This document shows, piece after piece, positions 42,961 through 45,109 of a stretch of 45,109 nt of DNA (position 1 is the stretch's first letter; each line of letters begins with the position of its first letter). The translations under genes were made by a program, and so were the position numbers. Where the stretch lies: the NCBI GenBank assembly GCA_937873175.1, contig CALMVT010000071.1, positions 1 through 45,109 on the forward strand, read 5' to 3'. The DNA is from an uncultured Acetobacteraceae bacterium. GTDB taxonomy: Bacteria; Pseudomonadota; Alphaproteobacteria; Acetobacterales; Acetobacteraceae. The notes beneath the pieces were generated by a model that did no database searches, was not told the DNA's origin, and was given only the letters and a program-made list of their open reading frames with translations.

Positions 42961-43486
42961 TAAGCCCGAACCCCATGCCAACCAGGCCCCGGCGCCAGGG
43001 CGGGAACGGTGAATCGGTCGCCGGGCGCAACCACCGTGAGCCACGAGCATGGAAAGCGACGGTGTGCGGCTGCACCCATCGGTGCGTTGCCCGGTGCAGG
43101 CACCATTGCGGCGCCATTTGCCCGGCATCAAGGCGGATGAATGGGCAGTCAGCCGCCTTGCAGCCGCACTCAGCGCGTCGTGCCTCTATCTGGAAGCGTA
43201 GCCACACCCGGTCCCCGCTGCTAGCCGCCACACGCACGTGAGGAGTTGTCCACGCATTCCTTTCCACGCACAGCCAAAGCCCCACCAGCGCTGTCTCCGC
43301 CGCGTTTCGCGACAGCAGGCGCATATAGGAGAGCAGCATTGCCCGACACTCTGCGAGGCTGCGTTCAACATGATGAGGGAGGCGCAAGAGATCAGGGATC
43401 TCTGCTTTGCCTTGTCGTTAAAGCAACGTTACTACATGCATGCAACAATCACGAGCAAAACCTGTTCACGTTTTATTGATAGAGGG
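42961..43486. other. Gene-free region after the HTH gene
   Basis: 526 bases. A minus-strand frame at about 43387-42929 is open but its composition and absence of ribosome binding site argue against a gene. A CACGTGAGGA sequence near 43234 is shared with the region upstream of the oxidase operon (near 10987). Nothing else recognised. Confidence 0.4.
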
Positions 43487-43765
43487 TCATCGCGGTCCGA
43501 AATAGCTGGGCGCCTGATGGCGGAACGATGGTCGTTGCGCCGGGCTTTGGCTGATCGTCACCTCGGGAACGATGAAAGCCTTGCCCGCGGCATACGCAGC
43601 GCCCGTCCGGTGCACAGGCAGCCGGTCAGCTCGCGGCCTGGCGCTCCCCGGCCTTATATGGAGAGCGCGTGGAGGACGGCATCGTAGCTGACCCGCGTGG
43701 TCTCGTTCTTGGGAAAGTCGAGCCGCAGGCGCGGGGTGATCTGTTGCGGGCTCCATGCCGCGGAT
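43487..43765 (-). pseudogene. IS30-family transposase remnant
   Basis: A short, broken piece of an IS30-type transposase. On the minus strand WSPQQITPRLRLDFP and TRVSYDAVLHALSI match the conserved section before the catalytic domain, but a TAA follows at 43654. Reading on through the stop gives GRGAPGRELTGCL and ALRMPRAR, then a frameshift near 43590 and GKAFIVPEVTISQSPA in another frame, which continues the same family. The catalytic DDE part and the inverted repeats are not found, so this is a dead scar of an insertion sequence. Confidence 0.7.
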
Positions 43766-44058
43766 GGCCGATCTGCACAGCTTCGCGGTCGCCGGGCCGC
43801 TCTGCCCGGAACGGTGGTCGCGTCAGGGGGCTTGGCTTCTTTCCGTTGATCCGCAACGAGGGGGGCCGCCCTGGCCCCCCGGCCGGCGGGCAACTGGCTG
43901 TGTTTTCTGCCGCGATCCCACATGGGCGTTGCGGTGAAAAGATTGATCATGGCGCCTGCCGTCACGGGTCTTGCGGCCTTTCAAAAGGCCCGGCGGCAGC
44001 GGACCCGCCCTTTCCGGCCCGCATGGCGGTTCCGTCGTCCGGGTTGGGTGCTTCCGCC

Positions 44059-44952
44059 TCACCCTTTGTAGCGCAGCGCCTCGACGAGCAGGGCGAAGGC
44101 CGGCATGGGTTGGCGGCGGCTTGGGTAATACAGGTGGTAGCCGGCAAAGGGCGGGCACCAACCCTCCAGCACGCGGACGAGGCTGCCGTTGGCGAGATGC
44201 GCGGCCGCATGGTCCTCCAGCACGCAGGCCAGGCCGAACCCAGCCAGGGCCGCGCGGAGGATCATCGGCGCGTTGTTGAATGCCAACTGGCCTTCGACCC
44301 GGACCTTCAGCTCGCGACCGCCCTTCTGCAGTTCCCACGCATAAAGGCCGCCGGAGGTGGGCAAGCGCAGGTTGATGCACTGGTGTTCGGCCAGATCCTG
44401 CGGGGTGCGCGGTTTTGGCCGCGCGGCGAAGTAGGCGGGTGTGCCCACCACCGCCATGCGCAGGTCAGGCTCGATGCGCACCGCGACCGTATCGCGGGCG
44501 ACCACTTCCCCGAGGCGCACGCCCGCGTCGAACCGTTCGGCGGCGATGTCGGTCAGGCCGGAGTTGATCGCAAACACGACATGGACATCGGGATAGTCCG
44601 GCAGCAGCGTCTTCAGCACGGCCCACAGGACGCGGTTCGCCGCGTGCTCGGACGTAGTGATGCGGATGGTGCCGGCCGGCTTCTCGCGCAGCTCGCTCAG
44701 GGAGGCCAGCTCGGCCGCGATGGCGTCGAGCGCCGGGCCAAGCGTTTTCAGCAGCCGCTCGCCCGCCTGAGTGGGCGCAACGCGCCGGATCGTGCGGGTC
44801 AGCAGGCGGACGCCCGGCCGGGTTTCCAACCGCCGGACAGTGTGGCTCAGCGCCGATTGCGAGGTGCCGGGCTTGGCCGCCGCGCGCGTGAAGTTCTGCT
44901 TCTCCGCGACCGTCGCAAACGCGTTGAGATCAAGGAGGTCCCCACGCTGCAT
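44059..44952 (-). CDS. LysR-family transcriptional regulator
   Basis: 297 residues, full length. The winged helix-turn-helix is at about residues 6-65 (FATVAEKQNFTRAAAKPGTSQSALSHTVRRLE) and the effector-binding domain at about 90-295 (AGTIRITTSEHAANRVLW, GLTDIAAERFDAGVRLGE). The effector is unknown. The ligand-binding half resembles the CrgA/DsdC-like subgroup, often acting on nearby oxidoreductase or transporter genes. It lies 32 bases downstream of the stop of a membrane transporter gene on the same strand and might be cotranscribed with it. No target operator was identified. Confidence 0.93.
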   Translation of the reverse strand: MQRGDLLDLNAFATVAEKQNFTRAAAKPGTSQSALSHTVRRLETRPGVRLLTRTIRRVAPTQAGERLLKTLGPALDAIAAELASLSELREKPAGTIRITTSEHAANRVLWAVLKTLLPDYPDVHVVFAINSGLTDIAAERFDAGVRLGEVVARDTVAVRIEPDLRMAVVGTPAYFAARPKPRTPQDLAEHQCINLRLPTSGGLYAWELQKGGRELKVRVEGQLAFNNAPMILRAALAGFGLACVLEDHAAAHLANGSLVRVLEGWCPPFAGYHLYYPSRRQPMPAFALLVEALRYKG

Positions 44953-44984
44953 CCATGAAGCCTAGGCATGGATCGCGGCCGTTT

Positions 44985-45109
44985 CTAGCGGGTCATGCGC
45001 GCGGCCGCGGCCTCGGCCGGGTTCGCGGCCGGCGCGGGCAGCAGCAGCCAGGCGCAAGCGGCGCTGCCCAGCCCGGCCAGCCCGATCACGACCCCCATCG
45101 GCCCCGGCG
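44985..45109 (-). CDS. C-terminal end of a membrane transporter, partial
   Basis: Only the last 40 codons are inside the window (frame runs off the right edge). They encode a hydrophobic helix GVVIGLAGLGSAACAWLLLP followed by a short Ala-rich tail ending at TAG 44985-44987, the usual look of the last helix of an MFS transporter. Family call from composition only. Confidence 0.45.
   Translation of the reverse strand, partial: PGPMGVVIGLAGLGSAACAWLLLPAPAANPAEAAAARMTR

Noticed and set aside
42929-43387. 152-codon minus-strand frame after the HTH gene
   Set aside because: Overlaps the HTH gene end, no ribosome binding site, Arg/Trp-rich composition; no known domain.
1-45109. CRISPR array, tRNA, rRNA, phage or plasmid genes
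   Set aside because: No regularly spaced direct repeats, no cloverleaf-like tRNA sequence and no phage, integrase or replication genes were recognised while reading; a dedicated tRNA/ncRNA scan could still find small RNAs in the intergenic regions.

Overview
The window is a high-GC alphaproteobacterial chromosome segment, most like Acetobacteraceae (Roseomonas-type) in gene content: an A1-type cytochrome aa3 operon, a DUF2325 protein, and a large exopolysaccharide (EPS) locus with Ca-dependent xylan-binding modules. The family assignment is inferred from gene families only; there is no rRNA marker in the window.

Layout. (1) 0-10.7 kb is a metabolic and repair neighbourhood: a periplasmic single-cysteine MsrA, an aldo/keto reductase preceded by two strong hairpins, a minus-strand operon DUF2325 protein -> aldehyde dehydrogenase -> exported SMP-30-like propeller protein, and an unusual number of decayed genes (a Zn-alcohol dehydrogenase, an SDR tail, a second aldehyde dehydrogenase with two stops and two compensating frameshifts, and a truncated ModA-like protein). 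(2) 11.1-16.4 kb is a plus-strand terminal oxidase operon: DUF2189 membrane protein, coxB, coxA, two subunit III genes and a prokaryotic subunit IV, followed by two further gene remnants. (3) 17.1-42.2 kb is the EPS locus. It opens with a neutral-ceramidase-like protein (minus strand) and a 1.1 kb intergenic region containing an AT-rich island, a sigma70-like promoter and a possible 65-residue ORF. A plus-strand block follows: a beta-helix/CBM protein, a GT4 glycosyltransferase, a Wzc-type chain-length tyrosine kinase and a second, exported beta-helix paralogue. This converges on a long minus-strand block read from 42.2 kb down to 26.1 kb.

The minus-strand block has two transcription units. 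The promoter-distal unit (35.35 -> 26.14 kb) carries a nucleotidyltransferase, a DegT aminotransferase, a polyprenyl-phosphate sugar transferase, a nucleotide-sugar dehydrogenase, an SDR epimerase/dehydratase, a Wzx-like flippase, and three tightly overlapping modification genes (GNAT-like, NodB-like deacetylase, FemAB/BioF2-like acyltransferase). The promoter-proximal unit (42.15 -> 35.46 kb) carries WbpA, a WbpB-WbpD fusion, WbpE, an O-antigen ligase/polymerase-like membrane protein and a GT4. Together WbpA, WbpBD and WbpE make a compact route from UDP-GlcNAc to UDP-2,3-diacetamido-2,3-dideoxy-glucuronic acid. The overall set is a Wzx/Wzy-type pathway, but no Wza exporter or Wzb phosphatase is present in the window.

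(4) 42.2-45.1 kb: a helix-turn-helix protein is divergent from wbpA, and a 9-bp inverted repeat overlaps the predicted wbpA promoter. This is a candidate cluster-specific regulator and operator. An IS30-family transposase remnant, an intact LysR regulator and the 3' end of a membrane transporter complete the window.

The most interesting items are the WbpB-WbpD fusion with its operator-bearing promoter, the pair of flanking beta-helix paralogues around GT4-Wzc (one with no signal peptide, one with a signal peptide but no ATG), and the density of pseudogenes beside otherwise intact operons.
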